Origin: Qipengyuania_B thermophila | Lineage (GTDB): Bacteria; Pseudomonadota; Alphaproteobacteria; Sphingomonadales; Sphingomonadaceae | Direction: 5' to 3' | NCBI RefSeq assembly: GCF_004153605.1 | Contig: NZ_SDSI01000007.1 | Span: 1-64,000 of the forward strand | DNA length: 64,000 bases | Shown here: one piece after another, positions 16,617-25,302 of the stretch | Layout: each line of letters starts with the position of its first letter | Position numbering within the stretch: position 1 is the first letter of the stretch | Made by a program: the position numbers and the translations under genes | Notes under the pieces: model-generated | What the model was told of the DNA's origin: nothing | What the model saw: only the letters and a program-made list of their open reading frames with translations | Databases searched by the model: none

Positions 16617-18245
16617 ATGGGCAGGATCGGGAGCGCAAGAGGTTTTTCATTTTGGCTGTGGGCCCTGCTCCTCGCCGTCGCGGGCTCCGGCCTCGCGCCC
16701 TGCGGGGTCGTGAAGCGAGCCGAGGCACAGGTGCTCGGCCTCGGGGAAAGCGCCGCCAGCCCGACGCCCGCGGCGGATCCATACGGGCGCGACACGCCTC
16801 GCTCGACCGTGACCCGGCTGCTCAGAGCGCTGGCCGACCGCGACTACGTGACGGCGGGGCAGATCTTCGCCCTGCCGGCAGAGCGCCAGGACGAAGCCGC
16901 AGACCTGGCCCGCGCGCTCCAGGCTGCGCTGGACGCCGGAGGCACGCTGCGCCCCTATGCGGAACTGTCGAACGATCCTGCCGGCGCGACGGGTGACGGT
17001 CTGCCCGCCGATCAGGAGCAGGTCGGAACCTTCGGCGGCGCGGAGGCGCTGCCGATCCTGCTGCAACGCACCACGGCGGAGGATGGAAGCGCCTTCTGGC
17101 AGATCGCGCCGGCGACGCTCGATGCACTCGAATCGATCGACATCGCCGTGCCCCCCGCAGCTGCGGATGCGACGGAGCGGGGACCGACCATCGCCGGCGC
17201 GCCGGTCGCGGACTGGCTGCGGCTGGCGGGCGTCCTCGTGCTGCTGTTCGCCGGGTTCTGGCTGCTCTCGCGGCTGCTGCTGTTCGCCGGGCGCAGGCTC
17301 GGCAACGCCGAGTCGCCCGCCTACCACCTCCTGAACGCCGCCCTGCCGCCACTGGCGCTGGTTCTGGCCCTCGTCACCTTCCGCATCCATGGCGGCGATG
17401 CCGAAGTGTCGATCATCGCGCGCCAGACGATGCTGCGCTATCTCGGCATCCTCAATCTGCTCGCCCTGCTGTGGTTCGCCCTGCGGCTGGTCAACGGCAT
17501 CACCAACTGGCTCAGCAACCGCATGCAGCGGGCGGAGCGGCGCCAGGCCGCCTCCGTGATCGTGTTCGCCCGCCGCGTCATCAAGATCCTGCTGCTGCTG
17601 TTCGCCGCGATCGGGGTGCTCGACACGCTGGGCTTCAATGTCACCACGGGACTGGCCGCGCTGGGCCTCGGCGGCCTCGTGCTGGCGCTCGGCGCGCAGA
17701 AGTCGGTCGAAAACCTCGTCGGCACCCTTTCGGTCCTCGCCGACCGGCCGGTGCAGGTGGGGGACTTCTGCCGCGTCGGCGACGTGTCGGGGACGGTGGA
17801 GGACATCGGCATCCGCTCCACCCGCATCCGCACCACCGAACGGACGGTCATCAGCATCCCCAACGGCGACTTTTCCTCCCGCCACATCGAGAACTTCTCG
17901 CAGCGCGACCGCTTCCTGTTCCAGATGATCTTCGGCGTCGATTACGAAGCGGAGCCCGCTCAGCTCGCGGAGGCGGCCGCAACCATCGCCGCCGTGCTCC
18001 ACGACCATCCGCAGGTGGGCCGCGACCCCTGCCGCGCGGTGGTCAAGGGGCATGGACCCGACGCCTACGAGATCGAAGCCCTTGCCTACATCGAGACGAC
18101 CGATTTCGGGGAAAGCCTCGCCGTGCGGCAGGAACTGCTGCTGTCCATCTACCGCAAGCTGGCGGAGGCCGGCATCCCCCTCGCGTCCGCCACCCGCGCC
18201 GCCTTCTACCGCCGCGATCCGGCCGCCGGCGCACCCCGCGCCTGA
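16617..18245 (+). CDS. MscS-family mechanosensitive channel with N-terminal periplasmic domain
   Basis: 542 residues. An N-terminal signal or membrane segment (about 9-28) is followed by a roughly 160-residue soluble part (starting SPTPAADPYGRDTPRST) that is probably periplasmic. Several membrane helices follow, and the MscS pore helix region lies near residues 340-367 (GLAALGLGGLVLALGAQKSVENL). The cytoplasmic beta domain follows (DRPVQVGDFCRVGDVSGTVEDIGIRSTRIRT, IPNGDF). Such channels open on membrane tension or pass small solutes. The soluble N-terminal part is longer than in minimal MscS. It stands alone, facing the tRNA gene. Confidence 0.9.
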   Translation: MGRIGSARGFSFWLWALLLAVAGSGLAPCGVVKRAEAQVLGLGESAASPTPAADPYGRDTPRSTVTRLLRALADRDYVTAGQIFALPAERQDEAADLARALQAALDAGGTLRPYAELSNDPAGATGDGLPADQEQVGTFGGAEALPILLQRTTAEDGSAFWQIAPATLDALESIDIAVPPAAADATERGPTIAGAPVADWLRLAGVLVLLFAGFWLLSRLLLFAGRRLGNAESPAYHLLNAALPPLALVLALVTFRIHGGDAEVSIIARQTMLRYLGILNLLALLWFALRLVNGITNWLSNRMQRAERRQAASVIVFARRVIKILLLLFAAIGVLDTLGFNVTTGLAALGLGGLVLALGAQKSVENLVGTLSVLADRPVQVGDFCRVGDVSGTVEDIGIRSTRIRTTERTVISIPNGDFSSRHIENFSQRDRFLFQMIFGVDYEAEPAQLAEAAATIAAVLHDHPQVGRDPCRAVVKGHGPDAYEIEALAYIETTDFGESLAVRQELLLSIYRKLAEAGIPLASATRAAFYRRDPAAGAPRA

Positions 18246-18271
18246 CTGTCCGCAACGAGGCCCTTGCCGGA

Positions 18272-18348
18272 TGGCGCGCCCTGGAGGATTCGAACCTCCG
18301 GCCTCAGGATTAGAAGTCCCGCGCTCTATCCAGCTGAGCTAAGGGCGC
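18272..18348 (-). tRNA. tRNA-Arg (anticodon TCT)
   Basis: A 77-base cloverleaf read on the minus strand: acceptor GCGCCCT pairing with AGGGCGC, D-arm GCTC/GAGC, anticodon stem CGGGA/TCCTG with loop CTTCTAA, variable AGGCC, T-stem GGAGG/CCTCC with loop TTCGAAT, discriminator G and an encoded CCA. The anticodon TCT (18312-18314) reads AGA codons. It lies five bases downstream of the ppx end, on the same strand. Confidence 0.97.
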
Positions 18349-18353
18349 ACGTG

Positions 18354-19943
18354 TCACCGCAATAGCGGCGATGATGCGGCGGTCAAACCGCTTCGCTCCG
18401 GCTGCGGGGGAGAAGCCGTGCCAGGCGCCGCGAAGGTGTCGTCCGGCACCACCTCGATGCCGCCGGTCACGCCCAGACGGCCGGCCAGCAGCCGCAGATC
18501 CTTCTCGGTCGCCGGGCCGATCAGCGCCGCGTGATGGGCGCAGACCTGCAGCACGAGCCGCCCTTCCTCGCAGACGAGCCGCGTCGCCTCGAGCGACTGC
18601 GTCGATCCGCCGCCCAGCCTGCGCCACAGCCGGATGGCAAGGCCCCAGGCATAGCCCCGTTCAAGATCGTCACGCGGCGCCCGGTCCAGCACGGCCGGCG
18701 GCAGGTCGCCGGTGGCGCCGTTGCCGCAGATCGTTGCGGCGATCATCGCCCGCTCCGCCTCGGTGATCGCCACCCAGCGCTTGTACAGCGCCCAGTTGAC
18801 CGCGTGCTGCACCCGCAGGTTCGGCTCGACCTGCATGGCCGCGAGCGCCAAGGTGACGGCGGCCTGGCGCAAGCGCGCCTGGTCGGACGTGGCCGCGCGC
18901 GTCGCCCGCGCCGTCCAGCCGGCCACCCGCGCGGCGAAGACCGGCGTCACACCGTGCTGCTTGCCGAAGGCGATGGTTCCGGCGAGCAGCGGATCCTGCG
19001 CCTGAATGGCCGGCGGAAGCGCGGCGTAAAGCACGCCCTCGCGCAGTCCCCATGACGAGAAGATCAGGCGCTGCGGCTCCAGCCGCTTCAGCAGCACCTG
19101 CAGCAGCACCGCCGCATCGGGAAGACTCGCGGCGCGCATGGCGGTGATGCGCGGCTCCTGCGACAGGCGCTGCACGGGGGCCTTGGCCAGCGCCGCGGCG
19201 AAGTGGCGTGCCTCCGCCCCGGTCATCGTCAGCCCGTGGGGGTCCGCGCGCGGACGGCCGGCGGCCGCATGGGCGTGCACGGCCATGGCCCGCCATGTGC
19301 CGCCGACCAGGTAAAGGTCCGCCGCCTTCGCCACCTCGGCCTTCTTGAGCTGCGTCGCCAGCGCTGCCCGGTAGTTGGCGGCATCGCGCTTCTTCAGGGC
19401 CGCAAGCCGGAGGGTTCCGAGCGGGAGGCTCAGACCCGCGTGCGGACCGTCGGCGGCAAGCCGCACGAGTTCGAGACTGCCACCGCCCAGATCGGCGACG
19501 ATGCCGTCGGCGCCCGGAAAGGCGCCGGCGACGCCCCACGCGCTGAGATCGGCCTCCTCGCGCCCCGACAGCACGCGCGCCGCGATCCCGATCTGTCCGG
19601 CTTCGGCGAGGAAGCGATCCCGGTTCGCCGCTTCGCGCACCGCGGCCGTGGCCACCGCCTCGACGTCGCGCACGCCCCAGTCGTCAAGGATCAGCCGGAA
19701 CCGCGCCAGCGCCCGCATCGCCATGGCGATGTTCTCGTCAGCCAGAGACCCGTTGCGCGTCACCCCCAGCCCCAGCTGCGCCGCGACCTTTTCGTTGAAC
19801 AGGATGATCGGGGCGCGGGGGGATCCGCCATAGATGACCAGCCGGACCGTGTTGGAGCCGATGTCGATGATCGCACGCCGGCCATCATCCGCGCCGCCGC
19901 CGCCGCGACGGGCGCCCTGCCGCCCCTGCCAGCTGCCGATCAT
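18354..19943 (-). CDS. ppx: Exopolyphosphatase (Ppx/GppA family)
   Basis: 529 residues. ASKHA-fold phosphate motifs are present: IIDIGSNTVRLVIY near residue 25 and VADLGGGSLELV around residue 155. The C-terminal half is an HD-like helical extension (VNWALYKRWVAITEAERAMIAATI). The enzyme releases phosphate from polyphosphate ends and may hydrolyse pppGpp. The gene follows ppk by 28 bases on the same strand, so synthesis and breakdown of polyphosphate are encoded together. The first 20 residues are Gly/Arg-rich and the true start could be slightly later. Confidence 0.93.
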   Translation of the reverse strand: MIGSWQGRQGARRGGGGADDGRRAIIDIGSNTVRLVIYGGSPRAPIILFNEKVAAQLGLGVTRNGSLADENIAMAMRALARFRLILDDWGVRDVEAVATAAVREAANRDRFLAEAGQIGIAARVLSGREEADLSAWGVAGAFPGADGIVADLGGGSLELVRLAADGPHAGLSLPLGTLRLAALKKRDAANYRAALATQLKKAEVAKAADLYLVGGTWRAMAVHAHAAAGRPRADPHGLTMTGAEARHFAAALAKAPVQRLSQEPRITAMRAASLPDAAVLLQVLLKRLEPQRLIFSSWGLREGVLYAALPPAIQAQDPLLAGTIAFGKQHGVTPVFAARVAGWTARATRAATSDQARLRQAAVTLALAAMQVEPNLRVQHAVNWALYKRWVAITEAERAMIAATICGNGATGDLPPAVLDRAPRDDLERGYAWGLAIRLWRRLGGGSTQSLEATRLVCEEGRLVLQVCAHHAALIGPATEKDLRLLAGRLGVTGGIEVVPDDTFAAPGTASPPQPERSGLTAASSPLLR

Positions 19944-19971
19944 CGGCGTGCGGCGTCCGGGTGCAGGCGGC

Positions 19972-22134
19972 TCACAGCGCGCCCCGCCGCAGACTCAGCT
20001 TGGGCACACCGCCCTCCTCCAGCGCGCCGCCGCGCCCCGACAGGGACGGATTGGTCATGAAGTAGCGGTGGCAGTTGAACACGCGATCCTCGCTCCCGGG
20101 GCGGGCAGTCGCGCGAACATAGGTGCCGTCCGGCTGGCAGTACCAGCTCTGCTCCGTGTCCAGCATGTTGGCGAGCAGCACCTGCTGCAGGACCTGATCG
20201 TGCACCGTGCGGTTGTTCATCGGGATCAGCGTCTCCACCCGCCGGTTGAGGTTGCGCTCCATCAGGTCGGCCGAGCTGATGAACACGCTGGCCTGCGGAC
20301 TGGGCAGCCGCGCCCCGTTTGCGAAGGCATAGATGCGGCTGTGCTCGAGAAAGCGGCCAATGATCGACTTCACCCGGATGTTGTCCGACAGACCGGGCAC
20401 CTGCGGCCGGAGGGTGCACATGCCCCGGCAGACGATGTCCACCGGAACCCCGTCCTCGCTCGCCCGGTAGAGCAGATCGACCATACCCTGATCGGTCAGT
20501 TGGTTGCACTTGATCCAGATGCCCGATGGCCGGCCGGCGCGCGCGTTGTCGATTTCCTGTTCCACCGCCTCCTCAAGCCGCTCGCGCAGGTTGAGCGGCG
20601 CAATCGACAGGCATTCGGTGTCCCGTGGCTCGATGTAGCCTGTGACGAAGTTGAACATCTTGGCCGCGTCACGGGCAAGCCGCGGGTCGTTGGTGAAGTA
20701 GCTCAGGTCGGTGTAGATCCGCGCGGTGACCGGGTGATAGTTGCCCGTGCCGAAATGGCAGTAGGTGCGGAACCCGTCGTCCTCGCGCCGGACCACGAGG
20801 GCGACCTTGGCGTGCGTCTTCCATCTGAGAAAGCCGTACACCACCTGCACGCCCGCCCGCTCCAGCTCGCTGGCCCATTTGAGGTTCTGTTCCTCGTCGA
20901 ACCGCGCCTTCAGCTCCACCACGGCCGTCACCGACTTGCCCGCCTCGGCGGCGGCGATCAGCGCGGCGATGACCGCCGACTGGTTGCCGGCGCGGTACAG
21001 CGTCTGCTTGATGGCCACCACGTTCGGATCCTCGGCGGCCTGGCGGATGAAGTCGACCACCACCTCGAAGCTTTCGTAAGGGTGATGGATTATGATGTCC
21101 TTCTGCCGGATGGCTTCGAGGACATTGCCGTCATACTCAAGCACCCGTTCCGGGTAGCGCGGCGTGTAGCTGTCGAACTTCAGGTCCGGCCGGTCCTCCG
21201 CCACGATGTCGGCCAGCCCCTCGATGCCGATCATGCCGTTGGTGCGAATGACCGCTGCCGCGTCGACGCCGAGCTCGTCGAGCAGCAGCTGCTCGGCCGC
21301 CGGGTCGAAATCCTCCTCCAGCTCGAGCTGGATCACGTGCCCGCGTCGGCGGCGCTGGATCGCGCTGCGGAAGGTGCGGACGAGATCCTCCGCTTCCTCC
21401 TCGATCTCGATGTCGCTGTCGCGCAGCACGCGGAAGATGCCGCTGCCGGTGATGGAATAGCCGGGGAACAGCACGCTGGCGAACCGCTCCACCAGACGCG
21501 GCATGCTGATCCAGATCGCCTCGGCGCCCGGCACGCGCACGAAGCGCGGCAGCGCGTTCGGCAGCAGCACCATCTCCGTCAGCTCCTCGCCGTCCTCGTC
21601 GCGGATGACGGAGAACAGCAGACCTGTGCCCTTGTTGGCGACGAAGGGGAACGGATGCGCGGGGTCGATCGCCTGGGGCGTCATCAGCGGCATGATCTCG
21701 GCGGCGAAATAGGCGCGCAGCGACTCGAACGCCTCGGCGCTGATCCGCTTCTCGTCGGCGATGTGGATGTCCGCCCGCGCCAGCAGCGCCTGCAGCGCGC
21801 GCCAGGTGTCCTGCTGCCGGTGAGTGAGCGCGCCCATGCGCTCGGCGATCGCCACCAGCTGCTGCTGCGGCGTCAGACCGTCAATCGAGGGGCGCTCGAT
21901 GCCGCGGTTCATCTGCCCCACGAGCCCGGCAACGCGGATCATCATGAACTCGTCGAGGTTGCTGCCCGAGATGGACAGGAAGCGCAGCCGCTCCAGCAAG
22001 GGGTGGTTCTCGTTTCGAGCCTCGTCCAGAACCCGCTCGTTGAAGGCAAGCCAGCTCAGCTCGCGGTTGAAATAGGCGCCCGCCTCGCCCGGACGCGGCG
22101 CGGGTGGCGCGGAGGGGCGCGGATCGCTGGCCAT
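19972..22134 (-). CDS. ppk: Polyphosphate kinase 1
   Basis: 720 residues from MASDPRPSAPP. Family marks: YFNRELSWLAFNERVLDEA at the N-terminus, the phosphohistidine region RWKTHAKVALVVRRE, and SSADLMERNLNRRVETLIP near the end. PPK1 reversibly builds polyphosphate from ATP and is sometimes found with the RNA degradosome. It is upstream of ppx. A longer reading to 22203 adds residues unlike the family; no strong ribosome binding site is seen at either start. The VirB cluster ends 90 bases upstream on the same strand. Confidence 0.95.
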   Translation of the reverse strand: MASDPRPSAPPAPRPGEAGAYFNRELSWLAFNERVLDEARNENHPLLERLRFLSISGSNLDEFMMIRVAGLVGQMNRGIERPSIDGLTPQQQLVAIAERMGALTHRQQDTWRALQALLARADIHIADEKRISAEAFESLRAYFAAEIMPLMTPQAIDPAHPFPFVANKGTGLLFSVIRDEDGEELTEMVLLPNALPRFVRVPGAEAIWISMPRLVERFASVLFPGYSITGSGIFRVLRDSDIEIEEEAEDLVRTFRSAIQRRRRGHVIQLELEEDFDPAAEQLLLDELGVDAAAVIRTNGMIGIEGLADIVAEDRPDLKFDSYTPRYPERVLEYDGNVLEAIRQKDIIIHHPYESFEVVVDFIRQAAEDPNVVAIKQTLYRAGNQSAVIAALIAAAEAGKSVTAVVELKARFDEEQNLKWASELERAGVQVVYGFLRWKTHAKVALVVRREDDGFRTYCHFGTGNYHPVTARIYTDLSYFTNDPRLARDAAKMFNFVTGYIEPRDTECLSIAPLNLRERLEEAVEQEIDNARAGRPSGIWIKCNQLTDQGMVDLLYRASEDGVPVDIVCRGMCTLRPQVPGLSDNIRVKSIIGRFLEHSRIYAFANGARLPSPQASVFISSADLMERNLNRRVETLIPMNNRTVHDQVLQQVLLANMLDTEQSWYCQPDGTYVRATARPGSEDRVFNCHRYFMTNPSLSGRGGALEEGGVPKLSLRRGAL

Positions 22135-22224
22135 GGTGCCGTTTATCGGTCTCGGCAAGCCGCTGCGCAAGGGAGTGACGAAGCCGCACATGCGGTGGCG
22201 CACCGCGCAGCGCCGTTGCCGCGG

Positions 22225-23256
22225 TCAGCCGGGCTTGCGCACCAGGGCGCGGCTCTCGGCGATCTGGGTGATGGTGCGGCGTCCCTGCTCATCCCGGCCC
22301 AGCTGCACCAGCACGTCGATCACGCTGGTGGCATAGGTGATGGTGTCGGCCCGCGACAGGCCGATGCCGGTCTGCATGACCATGAGCGCCAGCTGCTCCA
22401 GCGCCCCGGTGAGCGAGTTGGCGTGGATGGTGGAGAAGCTTCCCGGATGGCCGGTGTTGATCGCCCTGAGAAAGCTGACGCTTTCGGCGCCGCGCAGTTC
22501 GCCGAGCACGATCCGGTCCGGTCTGAGACGAAGGGCCGCCTGCAGCAGCTCGTTGGCCGTGACCTTGGCCTCGCCCAGCTCGCCCTTCACCGCCACCAGC
22601 CCGGCGCCGTTCTCGCCCGGCAGCCGCAGCTCGGGCGTGTCCTCGACGAGGATCACCCGTTCGTGCGCCGGGATCTCACCCAGCATGGCGTTGAGGAAGG
22701 TGGTCTTTCCGGTCGAGGTTCCGCCGGAGATCAGGATGGTGCGCCGCTGCCGGATGGCTTCGCGCAGATAGGCGATCGGCTGCGCGTTCGGGTCCGGCAG
22801 CTGCGGACGCGGTCGCGGCGAGAGCGGACCGGCATCGTAGGCATCCAGCGTCAGGTCCAGCCGCCGGTGCCGGCGGATCGCCATCACCCAGTGCCGCCGC
22901 GACGCCGGCGGTCCGCAGAACTGCACCCGCGCGCCGTCCGGCAAGGTCGCGCCCAGCAGCGGGTGCTCGCGGTTGATCCCCTGATGGCTGACCCGCGCCA
23001 CCTGCTCGGCAAGCCGCTGGACCAGCTGATCCGTCACCGCCTCGCGCCGGTGCCGCCGCATGCCGCCCGAAGCGGCGTCCTCCACCCACACCTCTCCGGG
23101 GCGGTTGACGATGATTTCCGTCACGGTGTCCCGCTCGAGCCACTCGCGGAACGGTGCGAGATAGGCGTCGAGGTAGACGGAGCGCTCCGCCACGGAAAGG
23201 GCGGAGCCGCTCCGGTCTTCCGGGTCGCGCGGTCCGATCGGCGAGATGCTTGCCAC
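22225..23256 (-). CDS. virB11: VirB11-type secretion ATPase
   Basis: 343 residues. Walker A is GGTSTGKTTFLNAML, the Asp box EDTPELRLPG follows, Walker B is RIVLGELRG and the His box GHPGSFSTIHANS; this is the classic VirB11/GspE order. The N-terminal domain (TEIIVNRPGEVWVE) is also typical. It should be a hexameric inner-membrane-associated ATPase powering pilus assembly and substrate transfer. It is the last gene of the virB1-11 set, 13 bases after virB10. The start is chosen at MASISPIG. Confidence 0.95.
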   Translation of the reverse strand: MASISPIGPRDPEDRSGSALSVAERSVYLDAYLAPFREWLERDTVTEIIVNRPGEVWVEDAASGGMRRHRREAVTDQLVQRLAEQVARVSHQGINREHPLLGATLPDGARVQFCGPPASRRHWVMAIRRHRRLDLTLDAYDAGPLSPRPRPQLPDPNAQPIAYLREAIRQRRTILISGGTSTGKTTFLNAMLGEIPAHERVILVEDTPELRLPGENGAGLVAVKGELGEAKVTANELLQAALRLRPDRIVLGELRGAESVSFLRAINTGHPGSFSTIHANSLTGALEQLALMVMQTGIGLSRADTITYATSVIDVLVQLGRDEQGRRTITQIAESRALVRKPG

Positions 23257-23269
23257 GACGTGCGGTCGC

Positions 23270-24427
23270 TCAGTTCCGCGTCACATCGGTGAAGTTGAGA
23301 TCGCGCGCGGTGAAGATGCGGATCGGCTCGCCCTGACGCACCCGAACGGTGGGACCGATCTGGCCGTCCGCCTGCGCCGCCGCCGCCGCCGCGCTCTGCC
23401 CGCCGCCCATGACGACGGACGCCCCGCCGCCCGCGATGGTGCTGAGGCCGCCGACCACCGACAGCAGCATCGCCGAGCCGAAGCGCTGGAAGAAGTTCGA
23501 CCGCACCTCGCCGCGAAGGCCAGTGCTGCCGTCAAATCCCACTGCCGGCGAGGCAAGGTTGACCGACGCTCCGTCCGGGCGGATCAGCCGGGTCCAGATC
23601 ACATAGGCGCGGCGCTGGCCGTTCTGCAGGCCGGACTGATACTGCCCGATCAGGCGCGACGACCGGGGCACGAGCACGTTGGAGCCGTCGAAGCTGCGCA
23701 CGTCCTGGCTGACCACCGCCCGCACATAGCCGGGCACGTTGGTGTCGATGGCGGTCTCCAGCACCGCGGGGATGAGAGTGCCCTGCGTGATGGTCGTCGA
23801 CGGGTCGGTCATCGGGGTGGCGCGGGCCGGGCCACCGCCCACGCCGCCGACGCGGCTGGCGAAATCGCCGGCGGCATTGCCGGGAGCGGTGGCCGCCGCC
23901 TCGGGCGACAGGCCGGCCGTGCCCGCCTCGCCCGACATTGGCGCCGCACTGCCGTCGAACACCATGGTCGGGCTGGCGAGGCTGTTCGCCTGCGGCATGG
24001 CGCCCGGGGCCGGCGGGCTGGCGTAGACCGGCGCGGGTGCCGGATCGGCCATCACCGGCGCTGGGGCATAGCCGGCGGTGCCGGGCTGCGGCGGCACCAC
24101 GGTCACGTCGGCGGGAGCAGCCGGCTGGGCGATGACCGCCTGCGCCGGGTCGCCGGCCGGAGCTTGTCCGCCGACCCCCTGCGGCTGCTCGAGGCGTGCC
24201 GAGCTCATGCTCCACAGGGTGACGAGGCCCAGCCCGGCGACGAGGGCGATGCCTGCCACCATCCCGAGCCCGTCGGACCGCCCGCGCCGCTGCGTGACCG
24301 CCGGATAGGCATACGCAGTGCGACTGGCGAAATCGATGATCTCGGCGCTTTCGCTTTCGCGCGGGTCGCCCTCGGTTTCAGGCGCGAGAGCGATGCCCCG
24401 GCTCTTCAGCTTGGTGGCCATGCGCAT
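23270..24427 (-). CDS. virB10: VirB10/TrbI-type secretion channel protein
   Basis: 385 residues. A cytoplasmic tail of about 50 residues precedes one membrane helix (GLGMVAGIALVAGLGLVTLW). A long Pro/Ala-rich periplasmic linker follows, then the conserved beta domain (GTLIPAVLETAIDTNVPGYVRAVVSQDV, VLVPRSSRLIGQY) and a late hydrophobic segment (SAMLLSVVGGLSTIAGG) for the outer-membrane pore. VirB10 spans both membranes in the core complex with VirB7 and VirB9. Its ATG shares one base with the virB9 stop (TGATG); a second ATG lies two codons later. Confidence 0.95.
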   Translation of the reverse strand: MRMATKLKSRGIALAPETEGDPRESESAEIIDFASRTAYAYPAVTQRRGRSDGLGMVAGIALVAGLGLVTLWSMSSARLEQPQGVGGQAPAGDPAQAVIAQPAAPADVTVVPPQPGTAGYAPAPVMADPAPAPVYASPPAPGAMPQANSLASPTMVFDGSAAPMSGEAGTAGLSPEAAATAPGNAAGDFASRVGGVGGGPARATPMTDPSTTITQGTLIPAVLETAIDTNVPGYVRAVVSQDVRSFDGSNVLVPRSSRLIGQYQSGLQNGQRRAYVIWTRLIRPDGASVNLASPAVGFDGSTGLRGEVRSNFFQRFGSAMLLSVVGGLSTIAGGGASVVMGGGQSAAAAAAQADGQIGPTVRVRQGEPIRIFTARDLNFTDVTRN

Positions 24428-25302
24428 CAGAACATTTCCCTCCATTCCGGCTCGATCCGCGCGGCAGCCGCCATCGCCGCCGCTTCGGTGCGCCGCGCGC
24501 GCGCCTCGGCCTCGCGCACGGGCAGGGGCTTGCCGCCATAGCTCAGCGTAGCGTGAGCCCGACCGGACCGGAACACCAGCGCAGCCGGGACGCCCTCGAC
24601 GACAACCGTGTCTCCGCGCACGCTGAAGTTCACCGGCCCTTCCGTCTTGCCGTCCTCCGCCAGCATCAGGATGGCGGGCACATCGCGCCCGGACGGCCAG
24701 GTCAGGAAGGTCGACTGCCCGTCGTCGAACACCCGTTCCGGCAGCAGCCGGCGATCGCCCTTCGTTGCCCACGCGAAGTTGAGCGCCGCCGGGTCGACCG
24801 TCTCAGGGGGCGCCGCGGCTTCCGCCGCCGTGTTCTGCGCAGGCGCAGCCTCGGCCAGCAGCCTCGCCGATGCGCGCGTTCCGGCCGGCGGCTCGGGATA
24901 GTCGAAGTTCAGGACGTAGACGGGCCGCCCCGTGTTGCCGGCCACCAGATCGAAGAAATAGGTGCGCAGGTTGGTGACCACCGTCATGTTGGTCGCCGCA
25001 TTGGTTTCCAGCGGCTTGATGAACAGGAGATTGGCACGCTTGTTGGGTGTCACCTGCCAGGCGTTGCTGTCGCCGATGGCGACGTTTTCGATCCGCTCGT
25101 CCTCGGCGAAGCGGATGGTCGCCTGCACTTTGACGCGGCCACGGATCTGGACCACCTCGTCCGGGTTGTAGCGCACCGTCACGAGACGGCTGTCCTGGGC
25201 ATGCGCGGGGGCGGCCGTCAGCACAGCTGCGCCCGCGAGCAGCGCGGCGCAGCCGGCCGCGGTGAGGCGCCGGCCGCCGGGAATCCTGCGGCGGGTGATC
25301 AT
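24427..25302 (-). CDS. virB9: VirB9/TrbG-type outer core complex protein
   Basis: 291 residues. A signal peptide ends near APAHAQD (about residue 36). The N-terminal beta domain (VVQIRGRVKVQATIRFAEDERIENVAIGD, KRANLLFIKPL, TNMTVVTNLRTYFFDL) and C-terminal domain (NFAWATKGDRRLLPERVFDDGQSTFLTWPSG) match the VirB9 family. It works in the periplasmic and outer-membrane ring with VirB10. The lipoprotein partner VirB7 is not seen. ATGA overlap with virB6. Confidence 0.95.
   Translation of the reverse strand: MITRRRIPGGRRLTAAGCAALLAGAAVLTAAPAHAQDSRLVTVRYNPDEVVQIRGRVKVQATIRFAEDERIENVAIGDSNAWQVTPNKRANLLFIKPLETNAATNMTVVTNLRTYFFDLVAGNTGRPVYVLNFDYPEPPAGTRASARLLAEAAPAQNTAAEAAAPPETVDPAALNFAWATKGDRRLLPERVFDDGQSTFLTWPSGRDVPAILMLAEDGKTEGPVNFSVRGDTVVVEGVPAALVFRSGRAHATLSYGGKPLPVREAEARARRTEAAAMAAAARIEPEWREMF

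Noticed and set aside
19834..23292. Very long open frame (over 1100 codons) on the plus strand
   Set aside because: It is antisense to ppk, virB11 and part of ppx, whose proteins are clearly recognisable; long antisense frames are expected at this G/C content.
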